From positions 32,567,811 through 32,631,810 of the forward strand of contig CAMGYJ010000003.1 in the NCBI GenBank assembly GCA_946122785.1: 64,000 nt of DNA. Direction: 5' to 3'. Source of the DNA: Linum tenue. Lineage: Eukaryota; Streptophyta; Magnoliopsida; Malpighiales; Linaceae. Each line of letters opens with the position of its first letter. Within the stretch, counting starts at the first letter, position 1. A model generated the notes under the pieces. It worked only from the letters and a program-made list of their open reading frames with translations. It was not told the DNA's origin and made no database searches. Of the stretch, positions 22,557-34,406 are shown piece after piece. Position numbers and translations under genes: made by a program.

Positions 22557-23033
22557 CTCTCAATGTTTAACTCTCTACCACCCCTCTTCTAAGTTGTCTT
22601 AAGTACCTGGTTGAAATCTCCGGCACACAACCACGGGCCATCCCACAGCTGCCCCCAGCCATCGTAGCATTTCCCAGGTTTTATATTTATCTTTGCTTTT
22701 CGGCCAGCCATAAACCCCTGTAAACTACCATATTTCATCCCGATCACTCTCAACCTTCATGTCCATATAATGTAAATCAGCTCCCATCATAGTCAACTTG
22801 ACTTCCTCTTTTCACCATACACAGAGACCACCTGCTCTTCCCCTTCCCGAACCATCACAAGGCCAGCTTTCACCACCCGCAAATCCCAGCTCTTTCTATG
22901 TGCTATCATTCTCATCTCTAGTTTGTCTCATTTCCATTAAAAACTATATGGGGAGAGGTACACCGCAACAACGATCGGAGGGCTCTAACTGAACGCTTAC
23001 TCCCCAAACAACGACAGTTATAACTCAGAATTC

Positions 23034-23884
23034 TCATTTATTACCCAAAGGGGATAGGTTTCCTGCACCATCAGCATTTTTCCTTCTATCACCTTTCCCC
23101 TGTAGTGATCCTGTAGAGTCTTTCGTTAGGTCTCCTTCTCCTTCTTTTCCTTCCTTCAAGCTCTCGATGTTACCTCCTTTTTGCCCACCCTTGGTTTGTT
23201 TTATCGGTACCTGACTTGGTCCCTTCTGTGTGGTATGAGTATGCACCCGTCTCGGCGTTGTCTTCGATTTAGCCTCGGAGTTCATTGGCTTTGATCCCTT
23301 TGCTGGAATCTTGTCTTGTTTTTTCATCTTCACGTGTGCATGGCTTTCATTACCCACGTCATTCCACATGTCCACCTCTGCTTCATTCTGCCTTCTTTCC
23401 TCCCTCCTTGTTTCTTGGTCCTTCACGATACCATCCTCCCTTAAAATACTAAATCGATTGCTCTTCTCCTCGCTACTTTTCCCCTTCCTTTCTCCTTCAT
23501 TCACCCTAGCCCCATGCATCTCCCTCCTTATCAGTCTACGTAACTTCTTTTGAACCATCATCCAGACCCCAAAGGTTTGCCCCATTGCGGGATCTTCTGC
23601 TTGAGTTTCAGGAGCCTCCATTACCTCTTCCTCCTCTCCCATTGGTGATGATTTCGTGCAGTCACACATATCTGTCTGTTTTCCGTACTTCCCACAATGC
23701 TACAAATATATTGCAGGCCTTCATACTCAATGAGGTATTTGACTCCTTCAACTTTATATTGCCCTAGCAGCGGCAGGGTAAGGTCAACTTCCACTCAAAC
23801 TCTAGCAAACTTTGCTCTTGCTCCCAGCTCCGTTGCTCTGTCCATCCTAACTGGCTTCCCGATTAACGCAGCAATCTGCATGAC
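23034..23884 (-). pseudogene. LINE ORF1 (CCHC-type)
   Basis: The frame at 23034-23669 is a charged 211-residue protein whose start (MGQTFGVWMMVQKKLRR) is the block behind the zinc knuckle of plant L1 ORF1. Upstream, 23700-23884 on the minus strand reads ARAKFARVWVEVDLTLPLL and YLIEYEGLQYICS in another frame, the ORF1 part leading to the knuckle. The N-terminus is cut off where the half MITE begins. Confidence 0.6.
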
Positions 23885-24895
23885 TGCTTCAATTTTCTTG
23901 AGTTTTATAGATTGGTGTTGAACAATTTGTATGGTTAATTTGTGATTTGCTTGAATTTTCTAGAATTGTGTTTTATATATGGATAATTTGTATCGAGAGA
24001 TTAATAGTTGACTTTTATTTTGATTGGAACTTGTTATTTTTTATGACAAAAACCCATAGGTACCCATGAACCTGCGGATACCCAGCGGGTTGGGTTGAGT
24101 TCAGTGGACACCCCTAAAATTTGAAAACACGATTATTCAACCTCCGATAGTAGTTTGAGTATGAGCAAAAAAAAAAATGTGTAAGTGGTAGTGGAACACC
24201 CTTAAAATTTGGAAAAAGGATTATTCAATCTCCAATAGTAGTTTGCGTATTGGTACAAATAATATTTAAGTTATAATAGTAAAATATCATTCTTATCACA
24301 AATTATTTTCAAACCCGATTAAACCCAATTTCAGAATACCCTTGTCTAGTAGGATATGCCGAGAGATATTTGCTGAGCAATATACACACCGAATGTATTT
24401 TATGAAACACGTTTGAACTTTTAATGTAACTTTTACTAGTAAGATCAGGGTTCAAGAAGGCGCGCCTAGGCGCACGCCTAGGCTCAATTAGGCGCTAGGC
24501 GGTGGAGGATCGCCTTGACTTGGCCATAGGCGTTGTAAAAGGCGCTAGTAGCGCTTAGTAGGTAGGAATAACGCTTAGTTTGCGCCTAGTGGAGAGAAGG
24601 CGTGCCTGGGCGAGCTTAGGCCGTTAAACCCAATACTCTTCGTTTTGTCCTAGAAAATCAGAAACTTGCCTCTTGCCCTAGAAAATCAGAAACACGGGAA
24701 GTAACATTTGCTGGCGCCTGCCGCCCTAGCTCTCGCCCCATTTGCTGCTCTCTGCCGCCGCAGGAGAAAGTCATCGACCACTCTTCTCTCCTTCACACCG
24801 CTCCGCTGCTATAGTGGGAAATAAAGTCTAAACTCGTCAATTGTTGCTCCTTACTTCTCCTCGGTGCGTAGCACAAGCTTCTTGCCTCTATAAGC

Positions 24896-25917
24896 CATGG
24901 TAAAGGAAACCGTACCGGAAGTCATACCGGATCCGTAAGTGGTACGGTATTTTATGGTATGACCGTGGTTCAACCATTGTGTACCGGTAAATACCGTTTT
25001 TGTAATAATAAAATATATATTTTGTCAAAATATCGTTCCGTCAAATTCAGGGTACCGTTTCGGAATAATACCGTAAATATCGGAATATACCGGACAATAA
25101 ATACAACTAGTTAGAAAACAAATTAATAAAAAATTTAAACAATAATTATATATTACAAAAATGGGCCATTAGGGTGGGCTTTCCCGGGTCCAAGTAGAAA
25201 AAAAGGTAAAAAAATCCCTCATTTATCATCTTCCTCGTTTCCTCCCCGTAAAGCGTTTCCCCAATTTTCATTCTCTCTCTCTCTCTCTCTCTCTCACCCA
25301 ACCATATTCAGATCGCAAACCAAATCTCACTCGTTTCCTCCCCGTAAAGCCTTTCCCCAATTTTCATTCTCTCTCTCTCTCTCTTTCACCCAACCATATC
25401 CAGATCGCAAACCAAATCTCAGACCCCCACCTCCCGACGCTCAAAGCCAAATCAAAATAACTCCCTAATAAAACTCTCATCTCTTTGCCGCGATTACCAA
25501 GGAAGGAAACCTGATCAAGGACGGCGGAGGGAAACCAGGCCTGCGGAGAGCACAAGATCCCCTGTTCTCTTCTGCCGAGTGTCGAGCAGGCGGCGTTCTG
25601 GAGAAGAGGAGGAGCGGAAGGGTGAAGTGAAACCGAGACGACGGGGAAGAAAGAATCGATTAGGGATTAGGCCATTAGGGTTGTTAGTTTGCACGTTTTT
25701 TCCCCCCAATTTCGCTGCATGAATCGGCGACGTTTCTTTGAAATCAGTCTACCGCCGGTCGGAATAAAGCCGGACGGTATCTCGGGTCATGCCGGTTATA
25801 CCATAAAAACCGGCCGGCGCGGTAATTTGCTTGGTAAATAGGTGTCGTATCGTCCCTGGTCCGGTTCCCGGTTGAACCGGTTGAACCGCCCGGTACGATC
25901 CGGTTTCCTGTTCCATG
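24896..25917. mobile_element. hAT-type element, innermost of the nest (1022 bp)
   Basis: The ends are CATGGTAAAGGAAACCGT on the left and, read inward from the right, CATGGAACAGGAAACCGG. Both are followed by 'accgg' repeats. A perfect 8-bp duplication CTATAAGC flanks it at 24888-24895 and 25918-25925. The centre contains a tandem duplication with CT microsatellites. Open frames here are short and I see no transposase. Confidence 0.85.
25238..25430 (+). repeat. Tandem duplication with (CT)n tracts
   Basis: A unit of about 95 bp ('tttcctccccgtaaagc' ... 'gatcgcaaaccaaatctca') occurs twice in a row. Each copy holds a CT microsatellite, longer in the first copy (about 25267-25294) than in the second (about 25367-25385). 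It probably arose by slippage or unequal exchange through the CT tracts. Confidence 0.8.
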
Positions 25918-26381
25918 CTATAAGCACCTATTAGCAGATGATTGGTCACTATTTGCTTGTTATTTGTTATGTTAAGTGTTTACTGTTAAGAACTAGGCAT
26001 TGCTAATTTTATATGCACTTGGATTATATGAATTATTCCAGAAAACATGAAATATTTGAGAATTTTTCCATTTATGCTCTGAACGCCTAGGCGCGCCTAG
26101 GCTACGCCTAATCGGGCAATGCGCAAGTCAGGAGCCGAGCGCCTGCCTTACGCCTAGCGCCTTTTAGAACCTTGAGTAAGATATTTTCATATTTAAGAAT
26201 TATTTAATTTAATTTTTTGAGAAGACACCACTATTTAGAATTCCTGAATCCACCACTGATTGAGTTTAAATTTTCCAAACCCAATAAATTGTACCCCGTA
26301 TTTTCTCATGGATAAAACCATGAGTTTGAATTTGACAAAACCCAACCCAACCAAACCCGGCCTGACCTATTGCCATCCCTA

Positions 26382-26548
26382 ATCTCCACCCACCCCGTCT
26401 CAGCGTTCTGCCTACCGTTCTTTCTCTCTCCCTCGCTCCCTCCACGACTCATCACTCAACTAAACTCGCGTCGACAAAAAAAGAAAGCGATTTTTCTGCC
26501 CCCCCAAAATTTTTTTTTGCCCCCGCCTTCTCACTACTCACTGGCTCT
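26382..26548 (+). promoter_or_regulatory. Short CT-rich leader/promoter of the PHD gene
   Basis: Only 167 bp separate the end of the outer hAT MITE (26381) from the start codon. The stretch is pyrimidine-rich (tttctctctccctcgctccc), which in plants often marks a Y-patch core promoter or leader. Any upstream promoter elements must lie in the transposon nest or within this space. Confidence 0.4.
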
Positions 26549-28253
26549 ATGGCCTTTCACGTAGCTTGCCCAATTACATGGTCAGTCTCTTTGTTGTATT
26601 ACTCCTGTTGACACTCTCCGGAAGACTTCCTGTCCTTCCTCTTTTGTTTCTCTATCCCCTAATCTCATCCTGCGCTCCCTCCGTTGTTTCTCTCTCTTGT
26701 TGTTGTTTTGCAGCCTTCGAATATGCTCCTGCAAGCTAGGGTTTCCGCGGGATCTGCACGGGGAGGCATCAAAGTCCGATTTCCTGCTCGACGTTTCCAG
26801 AATCGAGGAGCTATGGAGGGATCCCTCGCGAATTAGGGCTTCCAACGGGGCTACCGTTCAGGTTTTGGTTCCGAAGATTGTGCCTGCTCCTCCACCTCCT
26901 ATCCCTGCTTCTGCTGCTTCCATTCCGGTTTCGGTTCCCATTCTAGCTCCTCAGCCGGTTGTTGTTGGGGAAGTCGATGGGGATGCTGATCTTGGTGGAG
27001 AGGATTCCGCGGCTTTGTCCGCTTCTGCACACACCAAGCGTGTGGCGCTTCAGAAGAAGGCTGCTGCTACTGTGGTTGCTGCTGAGGATTTCGCTCGAAG
27101 ATTCGAGTCTGGTGACGCTGCGGTGAGTTATTTCGGAGTGAATTGCTGCTGCTCCATCTGCCGCTTATGCTCTTGCTACATGCCAAGAGTGCTGCTTTTG
27201 CGGTCTTGCTGAGTGTATGTTGTACTCGGTCTAGATTTCTAGCCTCTAAGTGGTTTCCGTGAATTCGCATTTGTTATCGCTGAACGCTATGATTTTGAAT
27301 TAGTGGCGAGTCTTGCGTGTTTGTTTAGTGGCAATAGTGGGTTGGTTATAGGCTTCGTGATATCTTTTTGTGAGATCTGTCATCATTACAATGCTTAAAC
27401 TAATTCCGGAGATGGGGACAATGTGGCTGTTATATCATCGAGCTGTCTAACTTAGCAAAGGTCACTGTTTTGACAACCTTCTGTTTAGTTATGTTTTGAT
27501 TTTCCTTAAAATCTCCCAGGCGGTCTCAAGAGACACCAATGCAGATGAGCAAGCACTTACCAACACAACCTCAAAGGTGATGTGTCGAATGTGCTTCTCA
27601 GGTGAAACAGATGGTAGCGACAGAGCAAAAAAGATGCTTTCTTGCAGAAGTTGTGGCAAGAAGTATCATAGGGGCTGTTTGAAAGCCTGGGCACAACACA
27701 GAGGTACTAGTCAGTAACTTCAATTCTGTTCCTCAGGTTCCAACTTCTGCATGTTCTGATTTGCAATTTGCAGATTTATTTCACTGGAGTTCATGGTCCT
27801 GTCCATCTTGCCGGACGTGTGAGGTACTGCTTCCTTTTACTAGTTGGTTCCATGGTGCAATCATGTTTATGTTCTTACAGCAAACCCAGAGTGTCAAGTA
27901 TGTAGGGAAGTGATTATTTATTCCTTTCTATGGTACCCCTGCATCTGTCCAAAAGCTTGGTTCAAATATCACTTCGTCAGAAGCATAATTATTGGAACTC
28001 CCCGGGGTGTTCTAAGCTGCAAGGTGCTCAATTAGGCAAAACATGCCGCAGAAAGAGCTGCTAGCTAACGCCAAATAACGTGTACTATTTTTTAGTGTTT
28101 TTCTATTTACGGTTTAGGCAAAGGAAAGAATTTAGATGGTTAATGAACATATAAAGGAAAGAACAGTTGATTTTAGTGACAGGAACTGACTGTATTTCTA
28201 TGGAAAAAATTATCTTAATGAATTGGACATTTAAGTGAAACAATTTGGCAGAC

Positions 28254-28300
<47 letters not shown>

Positions 28301-31300
28301 GAGTCGGATTAAATTTGGTAGATGTTTAAAGGTTTGAAGGCATTTGACTACTGTTGAAATAAGCTATTTCATTTATCCTAAAGAAGTTTGGTCTTGTGCA
28401 TTAATACTTATCTATCTCACTCAGATATGCCGAAGAACTGGAGATCCAAATAAGTTTATGTTCTGCAAAAGGTGTGATGGTGCTTACCATTGTTACTGCC
28501 AGCATCCTCCACACAAGGTATTCCCCTAGTTGCTTTATGTCTTGCAGATTGCAGTAGCAGTATAAATTAGTAATTTGTATTTCTTAACCATGCAGAATGT
28601 CAGCTCAGGACCATATTTGTGCTCCAAACATACAAGGTGCCACAGTTGTGCATCTACCGTCCCTGGAAATGGTTTAAGTGTGAGGTAATCTGTGGGTCAA
28701 GTACTGCTTTCTTTTGTGCACAATTATGCCAAGTGACATGCTGATTGATGGTAAATGATTGCTTTTTTTCCAAGTGAATCATGGTATTTTTGAGGAGGAT
28801 TGTAGTCAACAAAGGTCTTTGCCAATATGATAATATAGTTTCGTATCAGGTTGGCTTTCGACGTGCTCCCTTTCCTATGACATACATTCCACACAGATGT
28901 TGCTTTGAAACGTCTAATTTAGGAATTCTAACATTGCATGTTAGAAAGATATTAGATATGTGACCGATGCCCATCTCATCCTTTGGCCAATTCTCGGGGG
29001 CAACATTCCCTTCTTTGAAGGAAATAAAAATAGTGCTAATTTATGGGCTTTATATGTGCCTTCAATGACTGCTGCTTCTTGGAGTATATTAGTTATGCCT
29101 ATGCAATCAATTCTCAACAATAACCAGCTTAGGGAGTCCTAGAGCAGTTTTACCTATCTCTAGTCTCCATAACTGATTTTTGACACATTATGGTGGATGT
29201 TTTTGGGAAGATCATGTTCCTGAGTACTGGTTTGAGGATGCACAAGTTCAGCTGAGCATTTACTTAATTTGTTTTTCATAAAAAATGTCCGTTTGGGCAT
29301 CTGATAAAACAAAAAAAGTGAGAAGCCCATACCCAGAGAATATTGGAGTTGTTCCTGGTAGTTGTATGTTTGTGTTCCTGTTTTTCCTGTCTATCCTTGC
29401 CTTCTGTTTTACTCTCCCTTGAAATCTTTCAGGTGGTTTCTTGGGTTCACATGCTGTGATGCTTGTGGACGATTGTTTGTGAAGGGGAATTACTGCCCAG
29501 TTTGTTTAAAGGTACTACTTTCTTAGCAACCTTAGATTCGTATTTTGTTTGATATTGCTGAATTCGAAACTCTAGCAGCTCTTTCTTGGGATAAAATTTC
29601 ATTTGTATTCGAGTTTAGGTCCATTTACATGCAGGTTTACTGAAATTACTCTTATTCTTCTACATAATTTTAGAATCTGCAACTGGTGCTCAAGATTTTG
29701 AGTTGAGTCCCTTATGTGCTTTATCCTGTAGGTTTATAGAGATTCAGAATCAACACCAATGGTCTGTTGTGATATTTGCCAACGTTGGGTGCACTGTCAT
29801 TGTGATGGCATAAGGTTTGTTTCTGTGGTTCATGGGGAGTTTAATTTCAACAGTTCTTTGCATTTATGTTTTCCTTTTCTTGGGAGTAACTGGTTGATAA
29901 ATTGCTTTTTGAGGTCCTACTCACAGCTTCTTTTATTCGCTTGATATGGATGAATAGTTTACATATGAAAGATACCTTTTGCAGTGATGAGAAATATATG
30001 AAGTATCAGGTTGATGGTAATCTCCAATATGTATGTGCAACATGTCGTGGAGAGTGCTATCAGGTTTGCTTTCTACGAGTAATATTTTTTTTACCTTTGG
30101 TATTCCTGTAGTCCGTGATTCCTATATTTCCACTGAACTCCACTCTGTGTTCAGGTTAAGGATCTTGAGGATGCTGTTCAAGAGATGTGGAGAAGACGGG
30201 ATAAAGCTGATCATGATTTGATTGTCAGCTTGAGGGCTGCTGCAGGATTGCCAACTCAAGAAGATATTTTCTCTATATCACCTTCCTCTGATGACGAAGG
30301 TAATGGACACATGACTTCAAAGAATGAGTTTGGGCGTTCTTTGAAGTTTTCACTCAAAGGTATCATGGATAAGTCACCAAAGAAGACCAAAGATTATGGA
30401 AAGAAGTATTTTAATAAAAAATCGAGCAACAAGAAGAGCTCTGATGTGAACTTAATGAGTAAGACAGAAGCAGATGTGGATCAATGTGAGAAACGATCTC
30501 ATGGACACAGTTCTGAGGAGAGAAAGGACTACGTGTCTCATTCTCATAAGAATGCAGGATTGGTTGGACTTCCTTCTCCTGCTGCTGCTGCTGTAAATCA
30601 CTCTAATCCAACAAACTCTGTTGGGCGGCCAGGGGATCTAAAACAGAAGTCCGTTGATGAGGTGATGGTTAGTGATGGTGATAAGGGGACAAGGATTGTT
30701 AAGATTAAGAGCAACAAGCCTCCTGATATTGATAGTGGAGATGATAAAGATAAGCATGGCAACAAGATGATATCTGTGAAAACCAAGAAGCTAGTAATAA
30801 ATCTAGGTGCACGAAAGATAAATGTTACTAATTCCCCAAAATCTGATGTTTCAAGTTGCCAAAAAGAGCAAGATTTGCCACATTCCAATGGTACGTCTAT
30901 GTTTTGATTGACATTTTTATTTGCATGAATATGATACTGTGAAACTTTGCCACTGCCTAATCTCTTTGATATTAATTAGGACGTGAAGATACTGGCAGTC
31001 CTAAAATTGGCGACGATCTGGTGGACAAAGATAGTGGGGCTGCTAAACCTGGCAATGGTAATATAATGGATTCTCTTTCAGTTTGTGATTAATTCAGTGC
31101 TTTACATGTGCTCCAACTAGGCTACGCTGGCAGTTATGAAGAACTAATAGTTGTGTATACTAATGCCTTTCATCTTTACAATACACAGGAGGAGGCAGAT
31201 TTGATCAATCTGGCCAAGTAAGGCTTCTGAAGTTTGCTCGAAGAGGGAGTAGTTTGATTAAACTTGGGAAAGTGAAAGAAACATCTGAAGGGAATCCAAA

Positions 31301-32233
31301 ACTCGAGCGAGATAATAGCACACATACGAGTGCTTCGTCAGTGGCCAGAAGCAGTGGTACTGCCACAGCTACACTCGGACGTGTAAGCGAAGTTCCAGTA
31401 TTAAGAAGTGACAAGGCACCGCAGGGGAAAGAATCTGCAACGCCAGATACAAATACTGAAACCAATGATGATTGTGGTGGTACAACTGCATCCCTTTCTT
31501 TGGCCAAAGATTCAAAGTTCTCTCTGAAGTTAAAGATTAAGAAACCTAGCCTGGAGAATCAAAGCTCTCAAAATGCTCCACCTGAAGAAAAGACTGCCAT
31601 AAGAGGGCAGAGATCAAAAAGGAAGAGATCATCAGCCTTTGCAGAGAAGGCGCCATTGAATGAAGATGAAACTGTTGTACAAGACAGCGAGATGTTAGAA
31701 GCTAGCTGGATACTGAAAAAATTGGGGAAAGATGCAATTGGGAAGCGAATTGAAGTCCACCAGCCATCCGAAAGCTCCTGGTGAGTCCCTCATCAGTCTC
31801 CCACATCTCTTGGGTACTGGAAGGTGTCGAATTAACAGTAGAAGTGCTGCATAATGCATATATTGGTCATTACTTGGGTCATTTCCTGTCTTCGATTTAG
31901 CTTCTGCAACCATGGAGACTCATCTTGCTGTGTGTTTCAAGCTTGGGATTGAGATGAATGATGTGGTTGGAGGTACCTTAGTTATGTGGCTGCCTTCGTG
32001 CACCACATATAATTTTAGCAAGCATATTAGCTTTTTTCAACAGAGTTGGTTCGACTCCATTGGAGATCGCCTCATTTAGTTTGATGTCCCGTGAATCCAG
32101 GAACAAGGGAGCAGTTTCTGACGTAATTGAAGGAACATCAAAGTTATCTGTGACCTTGGATGATGGCAGAGTCCTCGCTGTTGAGCTCGGAAAGCAGGCT
32201 GTTAGATTTGTTCCACAAAAGCTAAAGAGGTGA
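26549..32233 (+). CDS. PHD-finger protein, 13 coding exons, 878 aa
   Basis: Exons: 26549-26580, 26714-27122, 27520-27703, 27774-27823, 28425-28517, 28596-28684, 29433-29511, 29732-29814, 29985-30063, 30155-30890, 30980-31057, 31189-31780, 32101-32233. All introns are GT-AG and the chain totals 2637 nt in one frame. The start gives MAFHVACPITC, the N-terminus I recall for the Arabidopsis At3g08020-type PHD family. Residues about 165-365 hold a run of Cys/His zinc fingers: CRMC...CRSCGKKYHRGC, CRRTGDPNKFMFCKRC, CCDACGRLFVKGNYCPVC and CCDICQRWVHCHC. A Lys/Ser-rich disordered middle follows, with a small C-terminal domain (GAVSDVIEGTSKLSVTLDDG). PHD fingers read histone tails, so a nuclear chromatin role is likely, but the exact target is unknown to me. 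The intron before 28425 contains a GA microsatellite. The gene faces ATAB2 tail to tail, 499 bp apart. Confidence 0.9.
28257..28302 (+). repeat. (GA)n microsatellite in a PHD gene intron
   Basis: A run of GA dinucleotides with one interruption lies in the intron between the coding exons ending at 27823 and starting at 28425. It is likely to vary in length between individuals. Confidence 0.85.
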
Positions 32234-32732
32234 ATATGGAGCATCAAACTCCCTTCAGCACAAGTTCTTGTTGCTGAAGATACTACCTCCATTGGCCAGA
32301 TCATCAAGTCGATTTTCTTCTGGGTGCCTGCAAAGTCTCAGTCTCCAGGCTCTTCATCAATTGTTACCATGTCCATATGAAGCTAGATATGATCTCGATG
32401 ACTGATTTTCCTTTGTAGTAATTACTGCCTGTATTGGAACCGCCTAAACCCCATTTAGGAATCCAATGTCTGTAGTAATAACCTGTAGCGTGTAATTTGT
32501 ATTTAGTAGTTAGGCATCATATTATATGCCACTGCTTGGCACTTGACTTGTTAATTGAATTGAGCTTAAGGGTTCACATCTCACAAACAACTCTTTCCTA
32601 AGGAAGACCATCACAGTTGGTACAATTTTCGTCAGCATCAAAATCAGACTCTGCATTTCATTTTTTTGTTTCCAAAAATATTGAGATTGTGGCATTTTGG
32701 GAAACAGAAGTCAGGATCTGAAGGCTGCAAAA

Positions 32733-34406
32733 TCAGACAGGTGGTGGTGGCAAGTCTAACAACAGCCAGAATCCGACACAGTCATCTGAATCCAAGTCTT
32801 CTTGTACAGCAAGGAAATGGAGACCTCCGCACGTCTTTTTTGCAGCCTCCCACGATTCAGCTTCAGCTGTTGTCACAGGACTTTTGTTGTAGGTGGCGTA
32901 GATGTAGCGAGTGGAGACTCCAACAGAGAGGATCAAGCAGCCTTTGCTTGTGTCCGATTCGACTGCGCAAACTTCCAGTCCATTCATCCAAGCTGCAAGA
33001 GTGGGGAAGACACATCACTTCAAAGAGCAAGTAATTGCTGCAGGCAGGGGAAGGCAATCTGGATCCACTGTTAGTAGCAACATCATAGTGAAAGACCACC
33101 TACCTGCCAATGGTTTGGCTCGTGACGAAGCAACAGACAGCCCTGGAATTAGTGTTTCGTCATCCACTGCAATGCCAAGGAGATCCAGATCTAGACTCGA
33201 ACCGAACATAAATCTTGTATCCATTGATGCGATTTCTTCTCGGATAGCTGTGGAGCACAGAGAGATTTAGCAAACGGATCACTGTGGCAAAAGGAAGCCT
33301 TGGAAATGCAGCTGCTCGGCTGCTGTGTGTACCTGAAAATGGTAGCTGGACGAAAGCCCACTTATCTCCGTAGAGATTCTCTGGGAGGTCTATTGGGAAT
33401 GGATTGTCTAATGCAAGGAGGGGTTTGGATCCCTTCTGAAACCCAGGGTGGCGTTTGTATACCGTCTCGTATCGTTCTCCCAGCCACAGCTGTAGTGATA
33501 GACACTGCACAATGGAGGTAGCCATGAAAGGGAAGAGTGAGGAACTCCTAAAGTAGTGATTCAACATGGACATGGTCTCAGTCTCAACACAGTTGAGTCA
33601 AGCAATGCTTTTGTCATCGTCTCTGAGATGAACCTTGTGGATTGATTAAAACAATTGTCTTGAGAGATCTGTCTCAACTAGGATCACAGAGCACATCAAC
33701 AATGCACAACAAAAACAGACAAAGAAGCGGGAAATGGAAAAGGGCTCTATGGTTGAAAGATGCTTGGCTTGAGGAAGCACGTACCCGTTTGCTCGGAATA
33801 GGCTTTATCCCCAGCTCTCGGCACGCCTTGGTTATGATAGTCTGCATCTGCGACCTGAAATGAAAATCCCCAGAAAAATTCTATAGAGAAACCAATCAAT
33901 CGACACCGCAAGAACATTGGATGTAAAAACCCTACGAATCACCTGAAGAAGCGTATCTTCTGGGGCAAAGGGACACCCAGATCCTCAGAGATGGAACCAA
34001 GAGCGTCTCTCAGTGTGATGCTGTTGATCGCATTATTGGGGAAGTACTTGGTGAACTGCAGCGCCAAGGACTCGTCACACACAACCAGCTCCCACACTTT
34101 CTTCCCTCGGATGTCCAGCATCGGCCTTGAACAGAAATCCAGCTCCCACTCCAAGATGCTATCCGGGTCGGTTTCCGGGTCCAGGTAGCTCATCTCCGCG
34201 GTCGGGTCGTCTTCCTCGTACTCCTCCACCCCTGCTTCCTCCTGCGTCGAAACCCGGAGCTTGGGGAACCCGTGGGCAAGTTTTCGGCCGCTTGAGGCAT
34301 TTGGCTGGACGGAGAAGGACACTCTAGAAGTTGGTTTCCGAAAAGAGGCTGTTTTGGTTTTGGGGGTTCGAGGAATTCTGGTGGGGTTGAAGCTCAGAGT
34401 GGCCAT
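32733..34406 (-). CDS. ATAB2: ATAB2/Tab2-like chloroplast RNA-binding protein, 369 aa
   Basis: Minus-strand exons: 34406-33943, 33854-33785, 33504-33333, 33247-33104, 32992-32733. Introns are GT-AG and the chain totals 1110 nt in frame. The first 50 or so residues are Ser/Arg/Lys-rich and poor in acidic residues, as expected of a chloroplast transit peptide. Mature motifs are [90 protein letters not shown] and the C-terminal [19 protein letters not shown]. These mark the Tab2 family. The family binds RNA and promotes translation of photosystem I reaction-centre mRNAs (psaA/psaB). The start codon is the first Met of the conserved frame; an upstream Met at 34517 would only add sequence that does not look like a transit peptide. 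Confidence 0.92.

Larger units (their letters stand above)
18376..23884 (-). mobile_element. Decayed L1-type LINE, minus strand
   Basis: Read on the minus strand, the order is ORF1 with a CCHC region (23.9-23.0 kb), AP endonuclease (22.6-22.2 kb), reverse transcriptase (21.9-20.6 kb), RT C-terminal and zinc-ribbon part (20-19.1 kb) and RNase H (19.0-18.4 kb), as in plant L1 elements with a terminal RNase H. Frames are broken throughout. The catalytic FADD box reads FAND at 20971-20979, so the polymerase site itself is lost. A hAT MITE at 19855-20456 splits it. There is no poly(A) tail at the 3' end, where it abuts the Athila element, and the 5' end abuts a half MITE, so both ends look like deletion or rearrangement joints. 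Confidence 0.8.
24446..26174. mobile_element. hAT-type element, third level (GGCGC-rich ends)
   Basis: The ends are CAGGGTTCAAGAAGGCGC on the left and, read inward from the right, CAAGGTTCTAAAAGGCGC. Both are followed by 'ctaggcg' words. A perfect 8-bp duplication AGTAAGAT flanks it at 24438-24445 and 26175-26182. No transposase is visible. The right half continues at 25926 after the innermost element. Confidence 0.9.
24102..26258. mobile_element. hAT-type element, second level of the nest
   Basis: The ends are CAGTGGACACCC on the left and, read inward from the right, CAGTGGTGGATTCAGG. The flanks are GTTGAGTT (24094-24101) and ATTGAGTT (26259-26266), an 8-bp duplication with one mismatch. 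The left part holds an imperfect internal duplication (24112-24165 and 24198-24250). Removing the inner element leaves only about 430 bp, so it is non-autonomous. Confidence 0.8.
23885..26381. mobile_element. Half of a TAGGGATGRCAA-type hAT MITE, outermost of a nest
   Basis: The segments 23885-24093 and 26267-26381 together match the right half of the MITE at 38092-39045: the 'ggataatttg' and 'aacaatttgtatgg' block, then the 'cccaacccaa' tail ending CCATCCCTA at 26381. The left half is missing at the LINE joint, so the outer target duplication cannot be read. Between the two segments lies another hAT element (24102-26258). Confidence 0.8.

Noticed and set aside
22798..23921. Several plus-strand frames rich in Ser and Pro
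   Set aside because: They are shadows of the minus-strand LINE ORF1 and endonuclease region.
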